Of a stretch of DNA of 56,835 nucleotides, positions 8,651 to 17,364 are shown one piece after another (the stretch's first letter is position 1; each line of letters begins with the position of its first letter). Origin of the DNA: Pirellulaceae bacterium (GTDB taxonomy: Bacteria; Planctomycetota; Planctomycetia; Pirellulales; Pirellulaceae). The position numbers and the translations under genes were made by a program. The notes under the pieces are model-generated. The model saw nothing but the letters and a program-made list of their open reading frames with translations. It was not told the origin of the DNA and did no database searches. The stretch is from positions 1 through 56,835 of the forward strand of contig JAKVCA010000015.1 of assembly GCA_022448315.1 (NCBI GenBank), given 5' to 3'.

Positions 8651-9817
8651 TCAATTGACGTTCAACGCCTTGGGCAGTTGAAGGTTGGAGTCGACCAGAC
8701 CATACAAGATTTGCATCCAACCATTGATCGTGGTGTCATTCCATTCATGCGCTGCCTGCCAACCCCTTTCAACGACAGCCTTTTTCTCTTTCACCGATAG
8801 TTTGGCAATGCGCGTGATGGCCTGAGCGACCGTCTCGTGAGCACCCTGCGAGAATAGCCCTTGGGCAAGGTCTGGCCAGTCATGGATTCCGCAGTGCTGC
8901 GAAACGAGAACCGGTCGGTACCGGGCAACGCCTTCCAGAGCGACCGTGCCAAAGGTCTCAATCGACGAGGGCAGGACCAACAGGTCGCATCGATCCACTT
9001 CGTCCAAGACTTCGCTGCGACTCAGCCAGCCCGTCAAATGAACGTTGTCGACACGGTTGGCCGCTGCTTGAAGATGAGGCCGTAGAGGGCCGTCACCCAC
9101 AATTTGAAATTGGACGCGGGGCAACTGCTTCGCAGCATCCAAAAGGGTGTCGACATTCTTTTCTCGCGCCAGTCGACCAACAAATAGAACTCGGGAAATG
9201 CCCGCGACTGTGGTCTGATCCGAGTTTGCGAGGAATTCGTTGGCCAATGGTGTGCCGACCAAATAGACACGGCGACCCCGAAGTTGCCGTGCATCCCGAA
9301 CAGAGTCTTCGCTGATTGCGACAATCGCGGTTGCGTACCTGAGAAGCATGCGATGAATGCTTCTCAGCATGCGACTTCCCGTCGAGGCGAAGAAGGGATG
9401 CCAGTAGAGCTTGGTCAATTTTTCGAAGTCTGTGTGGTGCCCCATGCAGATCGGGATTTTTCGACGGTGAGCTTCCTGGGCGCCGATGAAGCTGTAAGGT
9501 CCCAAGGTTGGGATCAGGACGATGTGTGGCCGAAAACGATCAAGCCTTTCGCGAAGCCGATTCCTCTTGGGATAAACCATGGCTTGAGTGGCATCGCCGG
9601 GTAAGGGGATCCGGAAGGACTCGAAGTTGCGGTCTCGCTCACTGGTTGGGCAGATGAACTCGACACCCACGCCGACGTTTCGCAGATGTTGGGCCAAATC
9701 CTGATAGTAGGTGCCGACTCCGTTTCGACCCGCAAGCGCATCGGAAATGATCGCGACGCGAAAAGACGGAAATGCCTTCCTCGCCGGCAAGGGCAAATGG
9801 GTCTCTGTTTTCAACAT
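8651..9817 (-). CDS. glycosyltransferase family 4 (GT-B fold)
   Basis: The 388-residue protein has an N-terminal donor-loop region with GRNGVGTYYQDLA and an HTDF motif, and a C-terminal Rossmann half with LFVGRLAREKNVDTLLDA, GDGPLRPHL and an EX7E motif in SSIETFGTVALEGVA. This is the GT4 pattern of retaining enzymes such as alpha-mannosyl- and glucosyltransferases acting at the cytoplasmic membrane face on lipids or polysaccharide precursors. Its start (9817) overlaps the end of the sulfotransferase gene (9811) by 7 bp, a sign of translational coupling. Donor and acceptor cannot be told from sequence. Confidence 0.92.
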   Translation of the reverse strand: MLKTETHLPLPARKAFPSFRVAIISDALAGRNGVGTYYQDLAQHLRNVGVGVEFICPTSERDRNFESFRIPLPGDATQAMVYPKRNRLRERLDRFRPHIVLIPTLGPYSFIGAQEAHRRKIPICMGHHTDFEKLTKLYWHPFFASTGSRMLRSIHRMLLRYATAIVAISEDSVRDARQLRGRRVYLVGTPLANEFLANSDQTTVAGISRVLFVGRLAREKNVDTLLDAAKQLPRVQFQIVGDGPLRPHLQAAANRVDNVHLTGWLSRSEVLDEVDRCDLLVLPSSIETFGTVALEGVARYRPVLVSQHCGIHDWPDLAQGLFSQGAHETVAQAITRIAKLSVKEKKAVVERGWQAAHEWNDTTINGWMQILYGLVDSNLQLPKALNVN

Positions 9818-11025
9818 GATGACTGGACTCCCGGTGCCAGTGATGAATCAGAAATCGCTGACGTCGTAACGCCGGACTCGCATGAGACTTGAAGTCCCAT
9901 TCGTGAGTCGTCGTAGAGCCAAGAGTATTCTGACCGAAGTGTTGAGTGATTTAACCCGAATTGTTCCAAAGTGTAGCGGTGGCCGCTTCGATATTTTTTG
10001 GCCGGCGTCGACGGGGCGGGTTCCATCCCTGCGGTCAACGCGGCTGCATCATACCCCAGTTGATTCGCCAGGGACGTTAAGGCGATGTGAGGTTTCCCCA
10101 CAAGATCCCGATACGGAACCACTGCAGCTTGCTCCCCCAGCAAGGTCAATTGGTTGCCAATATGTTGATAGTAATGGTGCATCATTTCCTTGAGCAACGG
10201 TTCGAGGGTTGCTGCAGGGTAGCCCAGCAGTTCCGGACCTCCTCGCATCGAACTCAATAGCGACGGGATCGTCTCTTCTGGAGTCCGAATTGGAATGGCA
10301 AAACGGGCTGTCGGAAAGTGGTCATGCAATGAAGCTAGCATGCCGCAAAAAGATGGGTTTTTTGATACGAGCGTTCGTTCATGTCCACGGACGTGGAGGT
10401 GCCTTTGCAGCAGTCCGCGATAAAAATTCATGACCGTGTCTCGGTCCTCAGACGACTCCCATTGGTCGAACTGGGGCAATTTCCAGAGCTTTTCGCAGTC
10501 AGGGAAGGCGACGATCAGCAGAAAACAGGCATGCAGCGGAAGCAGGCCGAAATAGTCTTCTTCTGCGTCCATGAGTGAAGTCGCGTGGATATCGTCCATG
10601 CTTGAAAAGCAGTGCTGTTCGATGAATCGGAGACAGCGGAGGCCAGGATGTCCAATTCGTGAATCGCACGCATGAAGTCCGAGCCAAAAACGCTTCTGAC
10701 AGATTGCCGGTGCAAGGAGTAATTCCCAGAAATAAAAGGTCGTGAACTGGGGATTTTTTTCGATCAGGCGATGCAGGTAGGTCGTTCCGCTTCGAGGTGG
10801 TCCAATAATAAAGAGCGGTTTTTTCGGTTCGATCGCTTTGAATGAAGGAAAAAGAAGATGATCCAAGGCCAAGCAAAAACGATGGAACCAACCCATCGGG
10901 ATCAACACGAACAAAATGCCGGCAGTTAGAAGCCAACGCCGAATCCCCCGTCGCCCCGTAATTTTTGGCGTAGAAAGGAGGCCACTTCGGATGAGGTCCC
11001 AGGTTGTCGGGAGCATATCTGGCAT
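9811..11025 (-). CDS. membrane-anchored sulfotransferase family protein
   Basis: A 404-residue protein with a hydrophobic segment at about 31-48 (LLTAGILFVLIPMGWF), followed by the sulfotransferase 5'-phosphosulfate loop IIGPPRSGTTYLHRLIEKNP (about 74-92) and a plausible 3'-phosphate motif in RFAIPIRTPEETIPSLLS. These proteins transfer sulfate from PAPS to sugars or lipids. The single N-terminal anchor suggests work at the membrane. It is the first gene of a coupled pair with the GT4 glycosyltransferase, pointing to synthesis of a sulfated glycolipid or polysaccharide. Start is the ATG at 11025; the ~500 bp upstream is gene-poor and should contain the promoter. Confidence 0.9.
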   Translation of the reverse strand: MPDMLPTTWDLIRSGLLSTPKITGRRGIRRWLLTAGILFVLIPMGWFHRFCLALDHLLFPSFKAIEPKKPLFIIGPPRSGTTYLHRLIEKNPQFTTFYFWELLLAPAICQKRFWLGLHACDSRIGHPGLRCLRFIEQHCFSSMDDIHATSLMDAEEDYFGLLPLHACFLLIVAFPDCEKLWKLPQFDQWESSEDRDTVMNFYRGLLQRHLHVRGHERTLVSKNPSFCGMLASLHDHFPTARFAIPIRTPEETIPSLLSSMRGGPELLGYPAATLEPLLKEMMHHYYQHIGNQLTLLGEQAAVVPYRDLVGKPHIALTSLANQLGYDAAALTAGMEPAPSTPAKKYRSGHRYTLEQFGLNHSTLRSEYSWLYDDSRMGLQVSCESGVTTSAISDSSLAPGVQSSC

Positions 11026-11528
11026 GCGGAAACTTTGGTGTTCGGGGCGTCGGTTCTAAACGTCGTGTTTGCGTTTATGTGTGCCGGCGGATCGCAATTT
11101 GTGGTTTTCGCTCGATGTTTATCAATCTTGGCGACGAGGTTGTCTCTAAAGGAGACTTTTCTCTCGTGACCAAGGCGCAGAAAATATTAGTTTGTTCGAT
11201 ATAAACTCATTTTCTTTGTAACGGTCTCGGGTGGTGTGAATTCAAGGCATTCAGGATGAGTGGGAAGTGTGGGTGATTAAGCAGTCCGCTGGTTACTCCT
11301 CCGAGAGTTGCCCTGTCGCCAACAGCTCATTGCATACCAATTCCCCTCGAATATCAAGGAATTGTTGAAGGATTGAGGCTAGGTCTGTTTGATCGCTCGG
11401 TCATTTCGCTTGCTACAAGGTGACTTCTTTACCCAACTTCTCATAGAAAGTGCTTCGTTCAGAAATTTCCCTCGCTCCGACGGTTGCGGTATTGGCGAAA
11501 ATGCCCCAGCCGGCCCCTCAAGATCGGC
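11026..11528. other. intergenic region, promoter side of the sulfotransferase operon
   Basis: About 500 bp between the sulfotransferase start and the isochorismatase/ThuA gene end, both minus strand. The half nearest the sulfotransferase shows nothing coding. The other half contains a possible decayed frame (separate entry, 11293-11500). A short AT-rich stretch lies at about 11186-11217 (AAATATTAG...CGATATAAACTCATTTTC), a reasonable promoter area but without a clear -35/-10 pair. Confidence 0.45.
11293..11500 (-). pseudogene. possible decayed gene fragment
   Basis: On the minus strand one frame reads protein-like (ANTATVGAREISERSTFYEK, then GKEVTL), hits TAG and TGA within four codons, then resumes in the same frame with TDLASILQQFLDIRGELVCN and ELLATGQLSEE before a TAA at 11295-11293. 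Between the two stops another frame gives VASEMTER, so a pair of compensating indels would also join the halves. No start codon with a ribosome site is visible and no family is recognised. It lies directly downstream of the isochorismatase/ThuA gene. Treat as suggestive only. Confidence 0.22.
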
Positions 11529-13628
11529 TTAGTCTTTTTTATAATGAAGCTCGGGTTCGATATAGATGTCACTCACGGTCCCGAATTTTGCGGGCAGAGG
11601 TAAGCGACTCAAACTTGAATCACCGTCTTGACGCATCTCCCAACGCCCTGACAGGTGACCTTCGGATTCGTTAAGGCGAAACCACGGAGCGACACTTGCG
11701 GACTCCGAGGAAGGCAGGCGGATGACCAGTAGCGAGGTTTCCTCTGCTTCTAACGCCGTCTGATTCATCGAGAATATCGTGCGTTTGTTTTGAGTGTCGA
11801 TTCTGGACCGCAATTCCTGACCGTTGAGCCATGCCTTTGCATCAATCGAATTGGGAACAACGAGTTCGGTGGCTTCCTTGTCGATCAGTTTTTTGGGAAG
11901 TCGGAACGTGCAACGGTACCAGGTAGGGATCTCCGGTGTCAGGACCTTGCTGTCACTGATGCTACTGGGCTTGGGCAGCGACAGTGGCTGCCAAGGTCGT
12001 CTCTTCAAATGCTCTTGATACGTCTTACTCAGGTCGGGTGGCGGCAGGTGGAGCATCCCGTGAACGGCTTGGTTCAGGAGGCAAACGAATAAGGGGTTTT
12101 CAAAATCTTGGGGGTGTCCCAGTGAGGTGTAGAAAGATCTTCCTCCATCGCTCCGCTGAAATGTCCACGCCACGGGTTCCGCAGGAAATTCCTTTGCTTT
12201 CCCATAAAGCAAAACTTCCGCGCCTTTGGCCACCGGGGCCGATTGGTAGAGCGAACCGCTTTGAGGCCATGGGAAGGGGCCCACACCCTTGAGCCAGGGG
12301 TGATTTTCCTGATTGGGTGCGACGTTGATTTCTGATTTCACCTCATTGGGATGATGGCCATGGTAGTTTCCACCCCAGACGACCGAGTCAAATTCAGGCC
12401 AGTCATCAAGTGGCGAGTCGGGTGTGCCTGTCCGAACGGCAAACGCGTGGCTCGATGTCCTCAAACCGATGATCGGTTTGCCAAAAGAAATATGCTTTCG
12501 GATCATTTCGAGTTGCTGAGCCGGGGGTGTTCTACGCCTCACGCTTAGCACTACAAGATCTGCCGATTCGACCATTCCCAGCCCCGGAAAGTCATTGGGG
12601 TCTTCAGCATTCGCGTGAACGAAACTGACGCGACACGTTTGTCCCAGATTCGCTGCGGCGAATCCTGACAGTGTGGTTGCCGTCTCGTAGAGCTTCTCTC
12701 CAATGACGAAGACCACGTGGGGACGCTTGTCATCCTTGAAGCGGAAGGATTCGCCGCCCAATAATTGATCGCTGGTCATGGTAGGGCAGACATGTCGTTC
12801 AACATGGTCGATGATCAGGTCCGTGCCGGTAAAATGACTGACAAATGGCCAGCGAGCAGGATTGTACATGGTGTCCGTCATGTCACGCATTAGAACGACA
12901 TCTTTACCGACCCGAGCCATTTGTCGAAGTCCAAACGGTCGCCCGAGCACGCACATGTTGGTGTGGACCCCAGTAAGGATGACGTGCTCGATCTGGTTTT
13001 GTTCGAGGATGGCCCACACCTCATCGCCGCGGTCGGAAAGGTAATCAAGCTGAGGATGGATCGTGATTCTCGGGTGCTGTTTGAGCCACGGTGTGTTTGG
13101 GTTGCGACCCTCGCTTTTCAGTTTCTTTGCCCACGCCGCGTGCTCATCAGGATGGTCATCTTCACCTCCATCTGACTGATCAATGGGATAGAACGCCGCC
13201 TCTTCGCCTGGGATTTTCGAGCACCACAGCTGGACGTCCTTGGGGAGATTCTGGATTCCTGACCTTGCCTTTTGGGCCCTCAGCCTTGCGGGGTGTTCTC
13301 GATATTGAGGCATGCAATCACTCGGGGAGTGGATGATCGTCGCGCCTGCGGTTCGGGCATGCGCGAGGACGTCATCAAGTCGACCAACAAATTCCTCCAG
13401 TCGACGCACAGCGTTGATGCTGTGATGAGCATCCCAAACGTCACAAACAATGATGGCCGTTTTGTTTGCTACCCACTTTGTGGGTTGGGTGGTTCGATGG
13501 TATTGGGTCGCGCCCTCGCGGATGGGCGTCTGGTGCGAAAGTTCAAGCGAAAACATGGAATCCTGACCCGGGGTGACTCGAACGGCCGCACAAAGGACCA
13601 TGGCGGCAAACAAACTCAGATTTCGCAC
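11529..13628 (-). CDS. exported isochorismatase-family / ThuA-like / jelly-roll fusion protein
   Basis: From the GTG at 13628, preceded by AGGA at about 8 nt, the product is 699 residues with a signal peptide (RNLSLFAAMVLCAAVRVTPG). Starting from the ATG at 13706 would bury this signal behind 26 unlikely residues. The N-terminal half is a cysteine-hydrolase (isochorismatase-like) domain with the Asp of IIVCDVWDAHH and the nucleophile Cys in VILTGVHTNMCVLG. The middle (VVFVIGEKLYETATTL onward, ending near SFYTSLGHPQDFENPLF) is a ThuA/amidotransferase-like fold. The C-terminal ~130 residues (WYRCTFRLPKKL, AKAWLNGQEL) look like a galactose-binding jelly roll. It is the last gene of the DUF1501-PSD1 operon, 115 bp after PSD1. 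Substrate unknown; an amide or small-molecule hydrolase is likely. Confidence 0.85.
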   Translation of the reverse strand: MRNLSLFAAMVLCAAVRVTPGQDSMFSLELSHQTPIREGATQYHRTTQPTKWVANKTAIIVCDVWDAHHSINAVRRLEEFVGRLDDVLAHARTAGATIIHSPSDCMPQYREHPARLRAQKARSGIQNLPKDVQLWCSKIPGEEAAFYPIDQSDGGEDDHPDEHAAWAKKLKSEGRNPNTPWLKQHPRITIHPQLDYLSDRGDEVWAILEQNQIEHVILTGVHTNMCVLGRPFGLRQMARVGKDVVLMRDMTDTMYNPARWPFVSHFTGTDLIIDHVERHVCPTMTSDQLLGGESFRFKDDKRPHVVFVIGEKLYETATTLSGFAAANLGQTCRVSFVHANAEDPNDFPGLGMVESADLVVLSVRRRTPPAQQLEMIRKHISFGKPIIGLRTSSHAFAVRTGTPDSPLDDWPEFDSVVWGGNYHGHHPNEVKSEINVAPNQENHPWLKGVGPFPWPQSGSLYQSAPVAKGAEVLLYGKAKEFPAEPVAWTFQRSDGGRSFYTSLGHPQDFENPLFVCLLNQAVHGMLHLPPPDLSKTYQEHLKRRPWQPLSLPKPSSISDSKVLTPEIPTWYRCTFRLPKKLIDKEATELVVPNSIDAKAWLNGQELRSRIDTQNKRTIFSMNQTALEAEETSLLVIRLPSSESASVAPWFRLNESEGHLSGRWEMRQDGDSSLSRLPLPAKFGTVSDIYIEPELHYKKD

Positions 13629-13743
13629 AGTGGTTTTCCTGTCGCTTGAAGGACCATGAAGCCATGCTTCGGGCCTGGGGTGAAGGTTGGAAAAATGGAC
13701 GAACATATGGCGGTTGGGATTTTAATGTCTGCAACCAAGTTCG

Positions 13744-15720
13744 TCAGTCAACATAGACGAACTCATTGGTGTTGAGCATGGCCAAGCAAACATCTTTCCA
13801 TCGCTCGGGGAGATCTTCTTCCCCCGAGGACTGAACAAAAGACAAGACCTCTTGGACTTCTGCTGGAGTAGGAGGACGACTTACGGTCAGCACGAACAGG
13901 AGATGCACTTTGGATTCGGGACTGACCGCATCGGCCTTTAAACGCAGGGCGAGTCTTTCGGAGATTTCCCTCGAAAAATCAGAATTTAAAAGTTGGAGCG
14001 ATTGCAGTGCTGTGGTTGATTCGTAACGCCGGGCACAGCTTTCGTTACCGCTGGGCCGATCAAACGAGTCGAACAGCGGAAGGCGAAGATTGCGACGCGC
14101 GAAAACGTAGATGCTGCGTCGACGATGCTGGTTGGATTCAGGTGTCACATCCCATTGGCCTTTCAGAAGATCCTGCCGAACTTCCTGAGGGAGTGGGGGG
14201 CGAAAACTGGGACCATACTGCTGCGCGTTGAGGCTGCCTGAGATTTTCAACATGACATCCCGGAGCGACTCACCGGTTAATCTTTGTCTCGGAAAGTAGG
14301 CGAGGGTCAAATTTCTCGGGTCCTGCTCGATGGCGGATTTAAATTGTCGGAGGCGATCTGAGAGGTCCAGAGAGTCAGTCTCCATATCAAGGTCGGGATA
14401 GCTTCCGCGTTGATAAGCATCGGTGCAAACGATTTTTCGGTGCAGTCGCTTCAGGCTCCAATCGCCCTTGGTGAGTTCCGTTGCCAGCCAGTCCAGCAAC
14501 AGCGGGTGTGTCGGGGCGTCTCCCATGTATCCAAAATCACTCGGCGATCGACTCAAGCCATGCCCGAAGTGTTGCTGCCACGTTCGATTGACGATGACTC
14601 GTGAGGTCAACGGGTGTTGGTCTTGGGTGAGCCACTTCGCGAGAGCCCAGCGTCGTCGCGTCGTCTCGCCGGGCAGGCTCTCCGCGACGGCTTGTAGATG
14701 GGAATCGGTGGAATTGACGATACGAAGAAATGAGGGGACGACCTCGGGCCCCAAACGATCCCAATCTCCACGGATTCGCAAATGGCTTTTTGCAGGAGAC
14801 GGGTTCACTTCCTCAAGTAGGCTGACGGAAATGTTCTTTTTGACGTTGACCGCCGGTTCGAAAATCGCCCGCATCCTGTAGAAGTCGGCGTGGCTAATCG
14901 GGTCAAACTTGTGCTCGTGACATTGAGCGCAGCCGATTTGCAGACCCATGATTACGGATCCCACGTTGGCAGCAATGCCGTTGAGCAAGTGATTCTTGCG
15001 CTCGTCTTGTGAGTTGATGTCTGGCATGTCCGGACCCGCCAGGCAAAACGTGGTGGCGATTTTTGCCTGAGGATCCTCGGGTTCAATCTCGTCTCCGGCA
15101 AGTTGCAACGAAATGAACCTGTCGTAGCCGATGTCTTGATTGATCGCCTGAATGACCCAGTCTCGATATCTCCAAGCCTCGGCTCGAATTTTATCATGCT
15201 CAAACCCGTCCGTTTCCGCAAAACGGGCAAGGTCCAGCCAGCTTTGGGCTTGGTGTTCACCCAGTTGTGGGCTGGCAAGAAGTCGGTCAACAAGTCGCTC
15301 GATGGCATCCGGACGTGGGTCATCAAGCCATTGCCTCAATTCATCTGGAGTCGGCGGCAGACCGGTCAGGTCGAGGAACAGTCGGCGAACCAGAACTCGG
15401 CGACTCGCGGTCGGAACCGGGTCAATGTCGCGTAATTCAAGTTGCGCCAAAATGAATGTATCGATGGGGTGGTTGGCCTTCGATGCTGGTGACCAAGCGG
15501 GGAGCGATGGTCGCTGGAGAGGCCGAAATGCCCAATGATCACGATCGGATGCCGTAATCGGTGGTTCTTCGATGGCGGAGTCGGACGAGGTAAAATCGTC
15601 CTGAGCGTGGCCCTGAACAACAAGGCAGGCCCAAAGGGCCAGCGTGGTGGCAATCCAGTTCTGCCGATGATGGCTGGAGGCGATCTTTGGAGTTTCATAA
15701 CGCATCCATCGAAGGTTCAT
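13744..15720 (-). CDS. PSD1-type protein (DUF1549 + DUF1553) lacking the N-terminal cytochrome domain
   Basis: The 658-residue protein has a signal peptide (NWIATTLALWACLVVQGHAQ) and then goes straight into DUF1549 (RRLFLDLTGLPPTPDELRQW, then WLDLARFAETDGFEHD) without the usual CxxCH cytochrome-c-like module. DUF1549 keeps the conserved GCAQCHEHKFDPI near the middle. DUF1553 follows (LAKWLTQDQHPLTSRVIVNR, then QQHFGHGLSRSPSDFG and the C-terminal ALQSLQLLNSDF). These exported proteins are abundant in planctomycetes and nearly always sit next to a DUF1501 gene; their function is unproven. Here the start overlaps the DUF1501 stop by four bases (ATGA). At about 660 residues it is well below the 900-1100 of full PSD1 proteins. 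Confidence 0.93.
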   Translation of the reverse strand: MNLRWMRYETPKIASSHHRQNWIATTLALWACLVVQGHAQDDFTSSDSAIEEPPITASDRDHWAFRPLQRPSLPAWSPASKANHPIDTFILAQLELRDIDPVPTASRRVLVRRLFLDLTGLPPTPDELRQWLDDPRPDAIERLVDRLLASPQLGEHQAQSWLDLARFAETDGFEHDKIRAEAWRYRDWVIQAINQDIGYDRFISLQLAGDEIEPEDPQAKIATTFCLAGPDMPDINSQDERKNHLLNGIAANVGSVIMGLQIGCAQCHEHKFDPISHADFYRMRAIFEPAVNVKKNISVSLLEEVNPSPAKSHLRIRGDWDRLGPEVVPSFLRIVNSTDSHLQAVAESLPGETTRRRWALAKWLTQDQHPLTSRVIVNRTWQQHFGHGLSRSPSDFGYMGDAPTHPLLLDWLATELTKGDWSLKRLHRKIVCTDAYQRGSYPDLDMETDSLDLSDRLRQFKSAIEQDPRNLTLAYFPRQRLTGESLRDVMLKISGSLNAQQYGPSFRPPLPQEVRQDLLKGQWDVTPESNQHRRRSIYVFARRNLRLPLFDSFDRPSGNESCARRYESTTALQSLQLLNSDFSREISERLALRLKADAVSPESKVHLLFVLTVSRPPTPAEVQEVLSFVQSSGEEDLPERWKDVCLAMLNTNEFVYVD

Positions 15721-17120
15721 GCCAAGATCTCCTCAACCACTTCAGCTTCGTCCGGACCTGTGAGGCGTTGCGCGAGACCGTTGTGGAAAAAGGTCAACTC
15801 GTTATGGTCAATCCCGAGTAGATGTAGAAGCGTCGCATGGAAGTTCCGTACTGAGACCCGTTTTTCTGTTGCCCGAAGACCGACGTCGTCCGTGGCGCCG
15901 TAAGCGATGCCTTTTCGAAGTCCGCCCCCTGCAAGCCACATCGAGTAGCCCCACGGGTTATGATCTCGTCCCTTGCCCTGTTCGCTCATGGGCATGCGTC
16001 CGAATTCGCCACCCCAGATCACGAGGGTGTCGTCAAGCAGTCCTCGTTGTTTGAGATCAAACAGTAGACCAGCAACGGGAAAGTCAGTTCTGGCACAGTA
16101 TTCCCCATGGTTCTTGGCCACATCCGAATGGGCATCCCAACCGTTGGTATCTCCCGAGTAAAGCTGGACAAACCGTACGCCCTGCTCAAGCATTCGCCTC
16201 GCGAGCAGGCAACGTGTACCAAACTCTTGCGTTTCAGGGCGATCCATTCCGTAGAGTGAACGGGTGTAAGCGGACTCCTTCGAGAGGTCGACCAATTCCG
16301 GGGCGGCGGCCTGCATTCGGAAAGCGAGTTCGTAAGCCTGCATTCGCGTCGAGAGCTCATCATCACCGAGGCGTTGCTCGATATGCCTTTTGTTCAGTGA
16401 CTGAATGAGGTTCAGCGTCGAACGTTGTTCTCGTCGACTTCGGGTACTTGTCGGATTCAGATGAATCAGTGGAGTGGGGCCCGGTCGGACGGTCACGCCT
16501 TGGTGAGTCGCGGGCAAGTAGCCGCTGCCCCAGGCGGGTGGACCTCCTTTGATTCCGCCGCCCGGGTCCGGCAAAACGATAAAGGAGGGCAGGTTTTGAT
16601 TTTCTGAACCGAGTCCGTACGCGACCCAGCTTCCAAAACTGGGCCGTCCCATTAGTATCCCTCCGGTGTTCATCTGATACACGGCTTGAGGGTGGTTTAC
16701 GCTTTCACCATGCATGCTTCGAATGACACAAAGGTCATCCGCATGCTGAGAAATCGCCGGAAGAAAGTCGCTGATTTCCAGTCCACTGGCCCCCCGCTTT
16801 TTGAATGGCTTGATGGGGCCAAGGAGCGGGTTTTTCGCAACGGCGCGACGAGTCATCACCTGTCCGAAACTCTCGGGAAGCGGCTGCCCAGCATACTTGG
16901 TTAAGGCCGGCTTGGGATCCAAAAGGTCGACGTGAGAAGGACCACCGTGCATGAAGAGCCAGATCACTCGCTTGCATTTAGGCGAGTGCCCAGGGGCTTG
17001 GACCTCTGCCCCGGATGATGTCTTCGCGGCAAGGGAGGTGAGAGCTGCGGTCATCAGACCGGCACCCTGAGAACTGAGGAAACTCCGTCGGGAAAGCGGT
17101 TGAGGGGTGGGTTGGCTCAT
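15717..17120 (-). CDS. DUF1501 protein with Tat-type signal
   Basis: From the ATG at 17120 the protein has 467 residues; a start at 17147 would add nine residues before the signal. The N-terminus holds a twin-arginine motif (LSRRSFLSSQGAGLMTAALT), followed by the DUF1501 opening VIWLFMHGGPSHVDLLDPKP. Late motifs include VIWGGEFGRMPMSEQGKGRDHNPWG, characteristic of the family and related to the alkaline phosphatase/sulfatase fold. DUF1501 proteins are exported and paired with PSD1 proteins in planctomycetes; no enzymatic role is established. The stop codon overlaps the PSD1 start (ATGA at 15717-15720). Its own start overlaps the stop of a small upstream frame in the same way. Confidence 0.93.
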   Translation of the reverse strand: MSQPTPQPLSRRSFLSSQGAGLMTAALTSLAAKTSSGAEVQAPGHSPKCKRVIWLFMHGGPSHVDLLDPKPALTKYAGQPLPESFGQVMTRRAVAKNPLLGPIKPFKKRGASGLEISDFLPAISQHADDLCVIRSMHGESVNHPQAVYQMNTGGILMGRPSFGSWVAYGLGSENQNLPSFIVLPDPGGGIKGGPPAWGSGYLPATHQGVTVRPGPTPLIHLNPTSTRSRREQRSTLNLIQSLNKRHIEQRLGDDELSTRMQAYELAFRMQAAAPELVDLSKESAYTRSLYGMDRPETQEFGTRCLLARRMLEQGVRFVQLYSGDTNGWDAHSDVAKNHGEYCARTDFPVAGLLFDLKQRGLLDDTLVIWGGEFGRMPMSEQGKGRDHNPWGYSMWLAGGGLRKGIAYGATDDVGLRATEKRVSVRNFHATLLHLLGIDHNELTFFHNGLAQRLTGPDEAEVVEEILA

Positions 17121-17359
17121 GGCTTCGTACGTCGAGTTGAAAGGCATGCGAGGGGGCGCGAACGAACTTGCTCAATTCCAAACGCGACTTTCAGCGATTC
17201 GGCATGCCTAGGTAAAGCGATCAGTTGATTCCCAGTCTCATCATACACCCTCGCCGCCTTGAATGAAAAAGTGTCTGGGATCAAGAGGCTTTGTAAGGTG
17301 AATGTTTGTTGCGAAGTCGACGCAACTTCCCGGCGGGTCGAAGGGGTAGCTTGGATCAT
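17117..17359 (-). CDS. small unknown protein coupled to the DUF1501 gene (tentative)
   Basis: An 80-residue frame starts at an ATG five bases beyond the stop of the FkbM gene and ends with a TGA that overlaps the ATG of DUF1501 (ATGA at 17117-17120). The sequence is protein-like in its middle (LIPDTFSFKAARVYDETGNQ). AAGGAG lies directly against the ATG, closer than ideal for a ribosome site. There is no signal peptide, membrane helix or family I recognise. Position and overlap suggest a leader or coupled gene bridging FkbM and the PSD1 operon, but the frame might be chance. Confidence 0.33.
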   Translation of the reverse strand: MIQATPSTRREVASTSQQTFTLQSLLIPDTFSFKAARVYDETGNQLIALPRHAESLKVAFGIEQVRSRPLACLSTRRTKP

Positions 17360-17364
17360 CTCCT

